Below, in pieces: positions 1 to 11,515 of a stretch of 64,000 nt of DNA; the first letter of the stretch is position 1; every line of letters starts with the position of its first letter. The DNA is taken from the NCBI GenBank assembly GCA_019096065.1, contig JAGUCH010000002.1:6708501-6772500 (forward strand). The letters run 5' to 3'. Below the pieces are notes generated by a model. It saw nothing but the letters and a program-made list of their open reading frames with translations. It searched no databases and was not told where the DNA came from. The DNA is from Paracyclopina nana. Taxonomy: Eukaryota; Arthropoda; Copepoda; Cyclopoida; Cyclopettidae. The translations under genes and the position numbers were made by a program.

Positions 1-1220
1 GCCAAGTTGACTAGAACAAAATCTCTGCTGGAGAACAAAATCAGAGAGCTTGAAGACCGTCCTTCTACAGACCGTTTGTTCCAGGAAAACCAGCAATATC
101 AACTTGAGTTGAAAAAGTTACGGGCTGAAACTCGAAGCTTGGAAGCTCAAAATCGTTTTGCGGACGCGAAAATACGCGAGCTCCAAAAGGCCAACAGCAC
201 ATCTGTGCTAAGGAGCAGCACAAGTAGCAATGATGAGCAGCCTGATGTTTTCAAAATGCCGAGCATGAAGAACACGCCAGGTCGAACTCGAGCCACTCGT
301 ACACAATCGGAAGTGTCAATGGCCCGACGACCTCCACAAGGGGCTGGATCGATTTTCCTCATGGATGAAGAGGCTGGTGAAATGTTTTCCAGCTCATACT
401 TATCCGACCTCAAGGATGGAGTGTGCAAGGTGGATCAGCCTGGACGAATCAGCGAGCTGGCAAGAAGGAATACCATGCAACCCGCCCATTTAAAGTCGTC
501 CTACCCCTGTGAAACTCAATTCAGGCCAGCGAATGAGTTCACTGATGACGACTTGCGTAACGGCAAGATTCAGATGTTGACTGAAGCAACTGCCAACTTA
601 AGCGTTGACTCGCCAGCTCTGAATACTCGTAGGCAATCTTCCATAAGAATGAGCATCAGTTCAAGGAGAGAAGTAAAAGAGAACAGGAGCCCTGTCAGGC
701 CTAAGATGGTTGAAACTCCACCTCAGCCGAGTGGCCTTAGACCTCGGAAGCGGCCTAGCATGAGCAGTGCTGATGTGGAGAATTTCGAGCTGAATAAACG
801 AGCAAGAAAAGAACTATCTTACTCCAAGCCTGGACCACCAACTCCTGCTCGCAGACACAACCGGAGCAACAGCAGCTTGAACTCCTCTATCAAATCCACC
901 ACTTCAAATCAGTCAGTGGCGACAACTAACACGGTAATTACTTTTTGAACATTCCAGTCATGGCTTGGTGATCATGGCAAATGGGTCATTTCATATTTTG
1001 CTGTTATCTAATGGCATTCCTATTTTCATTTTAGGCATTTGAGACACCGGCTAAGGTCCATGACAAGACTCCTCTTCTGGATTCTACTAACAAGTCTAAC
1101 CGCTCGTTAAGGTCCTTGAAGACTCCCATGAGTTTGAAAAAGGTGATGACTCGTGCGTTTAGAAGCAAGAGCAAGTACTCTGTCAAGAAGACGGTGGACA
1201 CCCCAAAGCAGCATTCATAA
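1..1220 (+). CDS. NuMA/Mud-like spindle protein, C-terminal part (partial gene)
   Basis: The 3' end of a gene entering from the left edge. Exons are 1-933 and 1035-1220 (GT-AG, phase 0), giving the last 372 residues. The first ~65 residues look like the end of a coiled coil. Residues ~140-180 carry a block very close to the LGN/Pins-binding stretch of NuMA: RISELARRN, then PAHLKSSYP, then a DDDLRNG motif, matching RIAELQQRN / PPHLKTCYP / DEEMKTG in human NuMA. The tail is basic, Ser-rich and Lys/Arg-rich, as in NuMA, whose C-terminus binds microtubules and chromatin. The family links dynein to cortical Pins/LGN to orient the spindle. The N-terminal half is outside the window. Recognition rests on the short LGN-binding block remembered from human NuMA, so a fast-evolving unrelated coiled-coil protein is the alternative. 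Confidence 0.75.
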
Positions 1221-1347
1221 CAACTTCTTCCCTTTCACATTCATATGATTCGTATTTTGTACAAATGGTTATTCTTTACTGACTAATATAATGAACAGAA
1301 TTTCCTCTATTTTTCTCATCCTTGTTACAATTAATCACATTTTGAAG

Positions 1348-4300
1348 TTACTTAGGCACTAGCTTGGCATGGCTCCAGCCATGAAAGCAACGCGTGAATC
1401 GTTTGCTCTCCTTGCCCATCAATGTCAGGAACAGTTTTCGTGGCTTCTCTGGTTGCTTGGCTCTCAAATTCTGTATGTAGACTTGTGCGGATTTGTAGCT
1501 AAGCTTAACCTCTACCTCGGAGCATCGAGGACCCATCCACAGGAAAACTTGGTCCCCGGTATCCAAAATCATGATGTCATCATGGGCCAAATCATCCTAA
1601 CAAAGTTTAAGTGAGCACTACAGAGGCTACAAATATTTGATGCATTTACCTGACAAAAATCACTGCACTTTTCACTGACAGTAAAGTAGCCTTTTTCGTT
1701 GGAGCACCTGAATAGACGAGCATTGCTCATAAAGTCAGCCTCATTGTCGTATGTCTTTTTGCCACCGAGGCCAACCCAAAAGAAATTATTGGGTTCCTCA
1801 CCCTCGTTCAGTATTTGAACACTGAACCTCTCTGGATCGTACATGTCTTTGACTATGTTTTCGGCAACTTTAGCTTCCTCTGGATCCGATTTGGACCCTA
1901 TCCAGACATACACAATCCCAGAGCGGTCTTGTGGATCAAAAGGCACCTATAAAAAAGTAGTATTCAAAGTATTCTGCTGTTATTGATCTCCAGCAGATTC
2001 TTTAGACTGACCTTCAGAATATAGCAAAAGCAAGAATTCAGGTATGAGGCGTCAGTTTTGACCTGGATACATCTACGACAAAGAGCTGAGCCATTGGATC
2101 GGATATGGTAAAACTCTGGTTGAGAGGTCCAATTAGGCTCTAGCTTTTGTGCCCTTCGGCTCCCTCTTTTGATGACGAGTCCGTTGGCAAAATGGGACAT
2201 AAACTTAAGATTTTCCTGTTGCTGTTGCATCTTCACCACCTCCAACTTCTCACCAAACAGGGCTTCAAATTTCTTCTGAAGGCTAAATGTGAAAGTCAGC
2301 CATCCCATATTGCTAGAGTCGCGACCCTGGAATTAAGTGTCAGGAAAATTAGCGAAGAAATATTGAAAGTGTTAGCATTCCTAAGGAACGAACATGTTAG
2401 CTTAGTTATTGAAAGTAATTTACGAAGGAACTTTATTGCTAAAGCTCCATCTTATTTCACAATGCTAAGTCCAAAATGTCGTACTTCGCCCAACATCATC
2501 TCTTTGGGCTCACATATTCGGTCTCGCTCATTGATGAAATAACAACCAACTTTGCAATGGTATTTACGTAAATTTCGGAGATTTTGAATAACATGGATTT
2601 TGTAGCTCAAGTGGCTATAGAGCTGTTGGCCAAAATGCTGACTAGTATGTTTAAGAACTCATGCCACAAAATAACCCTAATTGAAACTTATTTGTTTTAT
2701 AAACATAGAGTGTAAGTCGATATGTAACATTAACTAACTGCCTTCTCAATAAAGAACAATCAATGAAACCAATCACCTATAATGTTTCTACATAGGTGGT
2801 AAGGCAGTTAATGTTATATAAACTCAACATGGGTAAAGCATCAGAGTTTTAAACAAGCTATAAATAAGTTCAGAAAACTTTTGAAATTTTCGGGTTTGGA
2901 GACTTGACCAGATGACAATTAGCGGTAAAAGGAGCCTCACTCTTTTTCGATTGGCCTAAATGTGATCTGGGCTGTAACCTTTATATGAATGAAATTAACT
3001 ATGTCAAAGTGATCGTGTTGCGAAAGTTTCTGAAACTGTTGCAATTCAGCCTAAATATTCTTGGATATCTTTGCGCTAAAGCTGAGTTTTATCCTTTTTT
3101 GTCAAATTTTTCGTACTTTTTAGCTTTAATGTAATTACCTGCCAGAAATAGACAACTACGCATTGGTAATCATCTTCAGGCTCTTCTTCATCACCGTTTT
3201 CTTCAGATTGAGTTGGATCTTCTGCAGGTACCCAGTACCTACACAGGTATACATAAGAATCGGCGCTATAGAAAATGCCTCTTTCTTCCTCAGGTAGTTT
3301 GACAAATTTTTTGCCCTCAAGAACAAAGGCCTCCATTTTTTCGAGGTCTTCATTCCACTCCTCAGCCAAATGTAGAGCTTCGTCGGCCGCCATTGAAGGT
3401 TGCCTTGGCGTGAATAGTGCTGACAAGTCCACCTTGGTCTCTTGTTCCCGAGCCCACTTTTGAAGGTCAGCCCCCGTTCTCTGGACCGAGTGAGCTGTTC
3501 TTGTAAAGTCGACCGCGATAACGTCATCCCAACCAATGAATTTTGATTTGAACACTTGGGATTCAGTTCCCTCTGACACTCTGTGGATCATGGCGAATTC
3601 AGGACGGATTAGCATTGCAAACAGCTCTGATGATAGCTTTAGTGCTGCGGCTCGAACCAGTCTAGTGGACTTCTTGCCGACCCAGACAAAAACGTCAGAG
3701 TAGCAGTCCAGAATATAGACATTCTTAGTCAAGAGATGCTCTTGCTTCATCTTATTAGCAGGCACCTATCAAATTGCAAAAATTAGAAAGGAGTTTTTTT
3801 TAAAAGCAACGATAGAAAACTAACCTCCACTTGAGGAAGTTCCAAATAGCCCATTCCAAGTCCAACTACGTAAAGACGAGGGATGACAGCCTGAAAACTG
3901 TCTGGAACGTGAGGTTTTGGAGCCGTTCTTGGCTCAATCTTGTCCTCGTCTGCATCTTCTACGATCTCTAAATCAGACAAGACTTGCCAAAAGTCTGGAG
4001 GCTCGTGTCCTTGGATGAAAATTTTGATGCTTGCTTTGTCCTTCCGCTCATTTTTGTTGATCTTCTCCGCCATCAACCTTGCTTTGGACTTGAGCACATT
4101 CTTACATTTAAGACCGTACCATACATAAATCCTGAGGCCTGCATCAACCAAAAATACATGCCGAGGATCCAATGAGTCAGCTGATGTTGGCACTGGTTCC
4201 AAATGTATGCTTCCGCCTAGGGCATGAGCCATGGGCTCGTGAATCCTATACGTCCTAGTAGTATACTCGATTTCTTCTACTGTATAGAAACCCGAGGCTG

Positions 4301-6212
4301 TCCGAGCACCCTAAAAGAGCAGAAAATCTTTCATTGATGAGCCGCTGACAGAACATATTTAGAGCAGATTTGCAATTGCTCTCTTGGGTCAACTTACCTG
4401 AATGTAAGACAAACTGGGACCAAATAGCTTTAGGAATTCTTCGGACTCATCAGCCTGTTCTTCTCTGATGGTCCTACAGTTGGCTCCAAGGTAGTTTCTC
4501 AGATTTACAGAGTGGATAGCCGAGCAGGTCCTCTTATCCAAAGTGGCCTTCTCTCCAATCCAAAAAAATATTTTCCAATCTAAAGCCCCAGCCTCGTCAA
4601 TGAAAGTATGCAGCACTATGTAGCAATCGCCTTCGTAAAACTTTCCGTGGGCTGACTCTTCTATCTGGTTTGGGTAGAAATTCTCGATTTCCCATACAGT
4701 CAATCCGGGAAATTGACCGACATCCTCGTCGAAAAATTCACTGTAGTCTAATGGTGGTTTCTCCAAGGCTTCATCCCAACGTTTAGCCTTGATGGACTCC
4801 TCTCCATGTTGAAGGTCTTTTTCTGGACTTTTTTTTTCCTTCGCAACGGCTTTCATGCCTTTTAAAACTTGCGCTTGCTTTTCATCAGGATCTCCATTGT
4901 CTCTGTGACGCCTACGAAGCCTCATTTTTCTAGCAACTGGGTCAGACTTTTGTGGCTGTTGCTCAGCAATTGACTTGGGCACAGAGGCACCTGCCAACCT
5001 TAGTTGATGTTGCAATGAGAAGTCAATGTTGTAAAACTCAACACCAGCTCCTTTCCTCATTTCTACTGGCTTTGGAGGCATCATCAGGTCAGGGTTTCCT
5101 TTCAGGTCTAGTGTTTCCAATTCCGTCAAGTGAATGGCGTCAGGTAACGTAATCAGTTTGTTTCTTGCCAAAATCAGCCTCTTCAAGGAGCCACAACGAC
5201 ACAGACCCTCAGGGATCATTTCTAATTGATTGTCTGCCGCAGAAAAGATCTCCAGACTGCCAAGTTTGCCAATCCCCGAGGGAATACCCTCAAAGTCCAA
5301 TTGATTTTCGTTCAGGTACAGCTTTTTCAGCTTGCTTAATTTGCACAGAGTTGCTGGCAAAGATTTGAATTCGTTCCTGCTTAATATGAGCGTCTCCAGC
5401 AAGGGCCATTTGTCCAGGTCTGCACTAACCTCAGTGATTTGGTTGGACCCCAAGTTAAGTCTTTTGAGACCAGGTAGTGTAAACAAGCCTTCTGGTATTT
5501 TAGTCAGCTCGTTTTCGGAAAGGTCAACATCGGACAAGTGAACCAAGGCTTCTAAGTTGACAGGAATATTGGATAGCGATCGTTGCGTTTTTCTCATGTG
5601 CAAGGTTCTTAGTTCAGTCATTGCTGGAAGGGGACGGATTTGAAAGTGAGAGAGAGGATTGTTGCTCAGCACCAGGGTTTGGAGGTTTGTTAGCCTTCTA
5701 AGTTGCGGAGGAAGAGCTTCTAGATTGTTGTAACTAACATCTAGGGTCAAGAGATCGGTCAGATTCATGAGCATTTGAGACGGGACAGACTCCAACTGAT
5801 TGTGCGACAAGTTCAGCGTGAGCAAGCTCTTGGCCCTACAGATCCCTTCAGGAACTTCAGTGAGCTCGTTGTGAGACAAATCGAGCGTTGACAGCTCTTC
5901 ATTATCAAAAGTGTCAGGACTGATGTTTTGTGCAGTTAATGCATTTCTGCTCAGGTTGAGCGTTCTCAAGCTCTTGAGGCTCTTGAGCTGGTCTTTTTCT
6001 ATGACAGTCACGTTGTTCTTCTTCAGCGTCAAGTGCTCCAACTTTTGCAAGCAACTTATCTCATCTGGAATGGCCTTCAGTTGTGTGCTGGTCAGCTTTA
6101 GCCAACGAAGACTGGTCATGTCTTCCATGACCTCAGGAAACCTGTCGTCCTCGAGGTTGTTTAAGGTCAAGTCAATGCCCCTTATGAAGGGGAGGACACC
6201 AGTTCCGGCCAT
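1348..6212 (-). CDS. fliI: Flightless-1 (LRR plus gelsolin-repeat actin regulator)
   Basis: Six exons on the minus strand: 6212-4398, 4310-3825, 3765-3139, 2326-2012, 1946-1650 and 1596-1348, joining to 1262 residues (human FLII is about 1270). All five introns are phase 0. The N-terminus starts MAGTGVLPF, aligning with the start of vertebrate FLII, so I chose that ATG rather than one seven codons upstream. About 16 leucine-rich repeats fill residues ~1-400, then a charged linker, then gelsolin-like domains (e.g. [60 protein letters not shown]). Flightless-1 binds and remodels actin and acts as a nuclear-receptor and Toll-signalling cofactor. The 812-bp fourth intron is exceptionally long for this locus and holds a small inverted repeat. 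A CAG-like acceptor sits 2 nt before the ATG, hinting at a spliced 5' UTR. Confidence 0.97.
2722..2817. repeat. Small inverted repeat in the long flightless-1 intron
   Basis: Arms of about 20 bp (TGTAACATTAACTAACTGCC and its near reverse complement ending at 2817) flank about 60 bp. This resembles a decayed hairpin MITE and may explain why this intron (2327-3138) is over ten times longer than its neighbours. The rest of the intron is AT-rich and shows no coding signal I can support. Confidence 0.6.
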
Positions 6213-6884
6213 ATCTGAGGCCGAACACAACACCTATTCCTCACCACTCCAAGGCCTTACTTGCAGCGTTCGGCAAGGCGCACGTCGTTAATTGGCTGAA
6301 TTACCACAGGTAGAAAACCAGCCCGTTTTCGTAGTCGGCCAGCTCAATAGAGTTTGAGCGCGTAGTTGGGAAATTCCCCCAAATGTTGAATACTTGAGCT
6401 AAGAATAGCGAATTGGCCTCGGCCTTGTTGGACGCCGGCCAAATCTCAAAAATGACGTTGTATCCTTTCAGAGCAATCGTGATCTCATTCTTCGACCTCC
6501 TATTTTTGGCGGCTTCTCCTCGTCCCGATCACTTTCACGGAAAAGGCACAAAGAATTATCGACTTTTTTCAGCTTCTGCGATCGTTTCACTACCTTCATT
6601 TGCACCTAGGTCGTTTGACAGAAATTTGAGTTTGTTTATTAGATTTAATGCCGAGATTAAAGTTGCGGGTCAATCACGCAACCTCGGTTTAAGAATAGGG
6701 CGTGACCTTTTTAGTTTGTGCTGCACCCAAACCCGATTTAAAATCTGCGACATCAGAAATTAACACACAAACAGCACAAACACATATAAACTGTTGTATT
6801 TCCCACGAGTGACGCCTGACATAATTTTACAGTTATAACCGCAATTTTCCCGTGCCGTTTGTGCTTTTTTCACTGTTATCTACT
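6213..6884. other. Spacer between flightless-1 and the SLC17 gene
   Basis: It probably carries the flightless-1 5' UTR and promoter. On the minus strand a stop-free stretch of roughly 75 codons (ending TAA at 6301) has protein-like composition, but it has no in-frame ATG and I recognise no family. A donor-like GTAATT near 6300 and the acceptor at ~6214 could bound a 5'-UTR intron of flightless-1. No other gene is supported. Confidence 0.4.
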
Positions 6885-8444
6885 TTAGTTCCATGATTGG
6901 AGTTCATCTGTACCCCACAATTGAAATATGATAAATCCAGGAATATACACTATGGCCGATATCCAAAATGCTAATTGCCACTGCTCCAATGAATTTTCCA
7001 CGTTCAATAAATGTCCCGTGGTTTGTGGAGCTAAAAATCCACTCAGGTTGGACACTGTGTTCGTGACTGCAAATATTGCTCCTGCATGCCTGGGTGCGAA
7101 GTCCAAAGGCCTTAATGAGATAGACAAGGTTTTCACGATTTATGCAAATGTTGCAAGTATAGATACCCAGTTTTACAACCTGGAACAGTAAACGTGTTAA
7201 ATCCAACAGAAATAATGAAAAACATAACGGCTAGCCAAGCTCTGCAGCCCATGTATCCAGCCAAAACTACGGTGACTGCTGGCACCAGAAGGCCTAAAGC
7301 AGTGTTTATTTTGCGCACTGCGATCGTACTGAAGAGGCCTCTGTTAATTATAAGATCAGTGAGCCATCCGCCAAAGACGCAAATGATTGATTGTGCCATA
7401 AATGGCAACGACGCCACCACACCATTCGACTTCATGTCAAACCTAAAGAAGCAGCAATGGTGCTCTGATCATTCATGCCGAAGAAAGTCACGAGTTACCG
7501 TAACACGGTGCTTAAATAAGTCGGGAGAAGACTGTTCAGTTGGTAATTTCCCCAGTTGCTGGCCAAATGTCCAGCAGCTACAGCCCACACATGTTTGGAC
7601 GTTAAAATGTCCTTCCATGGGACATGAGTAGTCCCCTCTCCCATTTGACCCTCCATTGCATTTTCGATCAAATCCTTTTCCTCTTTGGATATCCATGGAT
7701 GCTTTTGCGGAGAATCGTAAGCTAGTGCAAACCACATAATGCTCCACACAAAAGACACTCCTCCAGTGAAATAGAACAAGACAGGCCACCCAAATTGGCT
7801 TATAATTAAGCCTCCTAGAGGAAATAAAATACACGTCCCCACGCTACAGCCAGTCACATAAATGGAGACAAGCCTAGAACGCTCCATAGGAGGGGACCAA
7901 ATGCCTAGCAGTGAGGAAACATGCAATAACGTAATGTAGCAAGTGATAGAAAAAATCGCTTACCTATGAGTCCATGCATAGCAGGAAAGGTGACTCCATG
8001 ACAAAATCCTATAAAAATTCGAACGCTAAATAACCAAATGTAACCAGTCCACGCCAAAGTTGGGGTTATTACAGTCAAGACACCAGAAAGCAACATAGCA
8101 AAGCCCCAAACGCGTTTATACCCTATTTTGACCGCAAGTTGAGGTCCAATTGCTTGGGTACAAATATACCCATAGTAATAGCTAGCCAATAAGTCTCCTT
8201 GAGATCCAGGATCCCAATCAAATTCGCCAGAGCTCACTACGCTAGCATTTCTTTCACCGTGGTCTATGAGAGAAGAAAAGGGACAAATAGACACATTTGA
8301 CCCTGCGAAAGTTGCGCTTTTTTGCTTGGCCATTGCCACAATTCCTATGCTAAGGTTAAGTCTGCAAAAGTATACTGTCAGGGTTCCGAAAAAGCCAAGC
8401 CAAGCTAAAGTATATCTGGCACTTATTTTCTTGAAGAAATCCAT
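6885..8444 (-). CDS. SLC17 family anion/phosphate cotransporter (sialin-type MFS), copy A
   Basis: Four exons, 8444-7964, 7904-7499, 7442-7167 and 7110-6885, joined by 59, 56 and 56 bp introns, give 462 residues, the usual SLC17 length. The first membrane segment is followed by YFCRLNLSIGIVAM, the family signature. FCHGVTFPAMHGL and WSPPMERSRL in the middle and LSGFLAPQTTG near the end match sialin and insect inorganic-phosphate cotransporter-like proteins. About 12 membrane helices are expected. The family couples proton or sodium gradients to transport of organic anions, sialic acid, glutamate or phosphate; the substrate cannot be read from sequence. It is divergent to a related copy at 8718, the start codons about 270 bp apart, suggesting an inverted duplication. 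Confidence 0.93.
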
Positions 8445-9200
8445 TAAATTGCTGCTGTGTTCAGCTTAATTCAAGTTTCTTGAGGGCAAACTTCTATAAG
8501 AACTTTTACTTTAAAATCAAACAAAACATAAATTTTGCAAGATGTGATCATGCATTAAAAACGAGTAGAAAAAAAGCGAAGAAAAAATCACAAATACTAT
8601 ATAGAGATATATGTAGTATATAAATTAAAGGTCAAGTTATGTAACAAATGCAATTGATTTCTGATAGGCAAGATTATAATGCCTAAAAGCATGCACCTCA
8701 GTTGATCGGAGCTCATCATGGAGTGGAAAACAGCTTTTTCATGCAGATACATTCTGTCTTACATGGGCTTCTTTGTCACGCTCGTTGTGTACTTTTGTAG
8801 AATTAATTTAAGCATCGCAATAGTGGCCATGACTGATAACTCTACATCTGGGGAGCCAGAGTTCAGCTGGTCTCCTAGAGAAAAGACTGATTTACTGGGT
8901 TGCTATTACTATGGCTATATCCTAACTCAAGTTATTGCTGCTTGGTTAGCCTCAAAAGTGGGATTCAAGATGATCCTTTTTGTGTAACTACATTAACCAT
9001 TATCGTGAGAGCCAAGCAACGACTAGATTTATAAACCTGTGTAGTTGCGACCAAATGCCATCTTAAAACGAAACGGTTTTCTTGTATGGCATTAACATAA
9101 AGCGACATTCGCCCGATGAAGCAAATATAAAAAGCTGAAAAGTTGCGATTTAGTCAACTAGCATCATGTTTTTCAAGAAATTGAGTAAAAGAGAAAATAG

Positions 9201-9388
9201 TATTTTACTTGCTGCTTTTCGGGACTGAGAAGGTAAGTAAAAATTGCCCTAGGTGAGTAAATGAAACCAAGCCGAATCTTGAACCGAGCGAAGCGAGGAG
9301 AATAGTGAGGCGAGGTTTTATTTTACTCACCGAGGGCATTATTTACGTTACCTTCGAAGTCCTGAGAAGCAGCAAGTCAAATTTTATT
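9201..9388. repeat. Hairpin MITE-like inverted repeat in intron 1 of SLC17 copy B
   Basis: Left arm 9201-9268 and right arm 9313-9388 are inverted copies, sharing the block TTGCTGCTT and the block GGTGAGTAAA. The loop is about 45 bp. This shape is typical of a small non-autonomous DNA transposon. It sits in a 690-bp intron, far longer than the 56-59 bp introns of copy A. Nearby, 9496-9534 holds a 19-bp unit repeated twice in tandem. Confidence 0.75.
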
Positions 9389-10372
9389 AACTGTGACCGA
9401 TTTTCCGAGCGAAATGAACTTGCCGGAATGCCATGTTGTGACGTCACGGGGTTTGCAAAAAGCTGACACGATCGGCAAAGTGAATTTACTCGCGAGTAAA
9501 ACCGGTTACAGTTAGTAAAACTGGTTACAGTTAGAAAAGGGCAAGTGTAGAAGGGCAATAGAACAAACGTTAAATTAGAATCCAATTGCTAAAAAAATCA
9601 AGAAAATTAAGGCCCATATATTTGATGAGTCAAGCACACATTTCAAAGAAAGGTTAAAGCATGTCGCCTGCAGGACCACATTTATCACTTCAATTCTTAC
9701 AATATGCTCCCCTTTCCTCGCAGATTATGGTTATGCCTGGATTTATGCCTCAAGAGTTTTCTTAGGATTTTGTCATGGAGTGACTTTCCCACTATTGCAA
9801 GGATCGTGGAGTGTTTGGGGGCCTCCTTTGGAAAGAACAAAGTTGATAGCCATTTATACGGCTGGAAACAGTTTTGGTACCTGCCTTATTTTTCCTATTG
9901 GTGGGTTTTTGGCAAACTCTTCATGGGGCTGGAGATCTATATTTTATTTCACTGGCACTGTTGGTCTAGTTTGGTGCAGTTTCTGGCTTCTGATTGCATA
10001 TGACTCGCCATCTAGACACCCAAGGTATGCAGCTATCAATACATTATGCTTCTCATATATGGGCAATACTTCTTTTAATTAGAATTTCTAAAGATGAGAA
10101 AGATTATATTGAATCAAGCATTAGAAAGCATCAAGAATCTGTGTCACTGACAAATTCAACTCCATGGATGGCCATTTTGACAAGTCCTGTTGTATGGTCA
10201 GTTGCTACGTCACATTTGGCCAGTAACTGGGCAGTTTATCAAATGAATTACTACTCCCAACTTATTTGAGCGATATTCTAAATTTTGACATCACTGACAA
10301 TGGCTTGCTATCTGCAGCCCCGTTCATTCTCCAATCTATTATGACATTTCTCGGAGGCATGGCAATCATCTT

Positions 10373-10760
10373 AAGTGCTGCCACCTGCCATCATAAAATA
10401 TGTACAGACAATTAGGTGAATCCACAACAATGTCAACAGTTCCAGTTCTCTCGTTAAAATATCTCTAACTTCCCGATTGTTAGAAACTTACTTTTAAAAG
10501 CTAGATTTGTACTCAAGCGGGAATCTTTAAGGCAATTAGGCCATGACTATTCAGATTGATTTTCAGCTCATAGATGCCATAATTACGATAAGTAGAATTT
10601 AGAGCTAATTTAAAGCTATAAATTCACAAAAACCATGGTGCAAATGCTTTATGTATGTAGTGATGGTCTCAAAACGTGTCACCAGCTTTTCTATTCTCTT
10701 TTTTAACTTAATAGCAAATTAAACAATAAGGAGCAAATTATGCAGGTGGCAGTGCTCTAG
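10373..10760. mobile_element. Non-autonomous TIR element interrupting SLC17 copy B
   Basis: The left end AGTGCTGCCACCTGCCAT near 10374 is mirrored by GCAGGTGGCAGTGCT near 10742-10756, giving terminal inverted repeats of about 17 bp around ~390 bp of AT-rich DNA without coding capacity. The flanking GAGGCATGG and GAGGATGG could be a mutated 8-bp target duplication, which would fit a hAT-type MITE. The insertion lies exactly where the conserved GGW block of the transporter is split. Confidence 0.6.
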
Positions 10761-11515
10761 ATAAATGAAATATGAGGATGGTATACTGATGTCATACGAT
10801 CTAAAGGATGGATGAAAACCATTACTTTGAGAAAATTCAACAATTTCATAGGACTGGTCGTTCCAGGAGTTTGTGTTGTTTTGGCAGGCTATGCTGGCAA
10901 CAATGCTGGCCTTGCCATAGCACTTTTCACTATCATGATTGGTTTCACAGCTTTTACAGTGAGTGGCTGTAAAGCTAGGTAAGTTATACCAAAAATAAGT
11001 TATACATGTATATTTCCCATTCTATCACATCTGATGTACTTTTTTTATACTTTTCAGCATGATGGAATTTGCTCCTAATTATGGAGGCATTATTTATGCA
11101 ATTTCTAATACCGTCAGCAACCTTAGTGGATTTTTAGCACCTTTGACAACAGGAAGGCTACTGGATGACAATAACACTATTTCTCAATGGCAGCTGGCGT
11201 TTTGGATTTCTGCTGTTATAAATATTCCAGGATTAATAGCTTTCCAGATCTTCGGAACTGACCAAATACAGCCATGGGCTCAATAAACTAATAACTTGAT
11301 AATGTAGTGAACATAAGTAATTTGCCAAAATTAAAAATGGGTTTGATGTTCGTTTGGTACATTGACAAAGTTACGGTCAGGCTTTTTATTTTGTAGAGCA
11401 CATGTAAGAAGATATTTGACCATAATTATAAATAATTGCTGAAACAAAAGGGCAAAAACGCAAAACCGGAGAACTCAAGATAGAAGCAGTTGTAGTAGAA
11501 TGTACAAAGATTAAA

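Larger units (their letters stand above)
8718..11286 (+). pseudogene. SLC17 family transporter, copy B, probably disabled
   Basis: Readable exons are 8718-8983, 9674-10024, 10083-~10356, ~10777-10978 and 11058-11286. Most joins restore a sialin-type protein parallel to copy A (YFCRINLSIAIVAM, FLGFCHGVTFPLL, WGPPLERTKL, LSGFLAPLTTG). Two lesions stand out. Just after the codons for YQMN the frame breaks: a one-base deficit near 10245-10250 gives a premature stop at 10267-10269, while the next frame continues as LLLPTYLSDIL and then FDITDNG. The block coding GGW is also interrupted at 10357-10776 by a segment holding terminal inverted repeats; a GC-AG intron there is possible. The intron that splits copy A before FDMK is absent here. 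A one-base sequencing error, or a real but recently broken gene, are both possible. Confidence 0.75.

Noticed and set aside
6301-6530. Minus-strand stop-free frame upstream of flightless-1 with protein-like sequence.
   Set aside because: No in-frame ATG, about 75 codons, which chance allows, and no family resemblance; joining it through the candidate splice sites gives a stop.
6413-6763. Plus-strand 116-codon ORF between flightless-1 and SLC17.
   Set aside because: No domain, non-ATG-like context and it overlaps the probable flightless-1 5' region.
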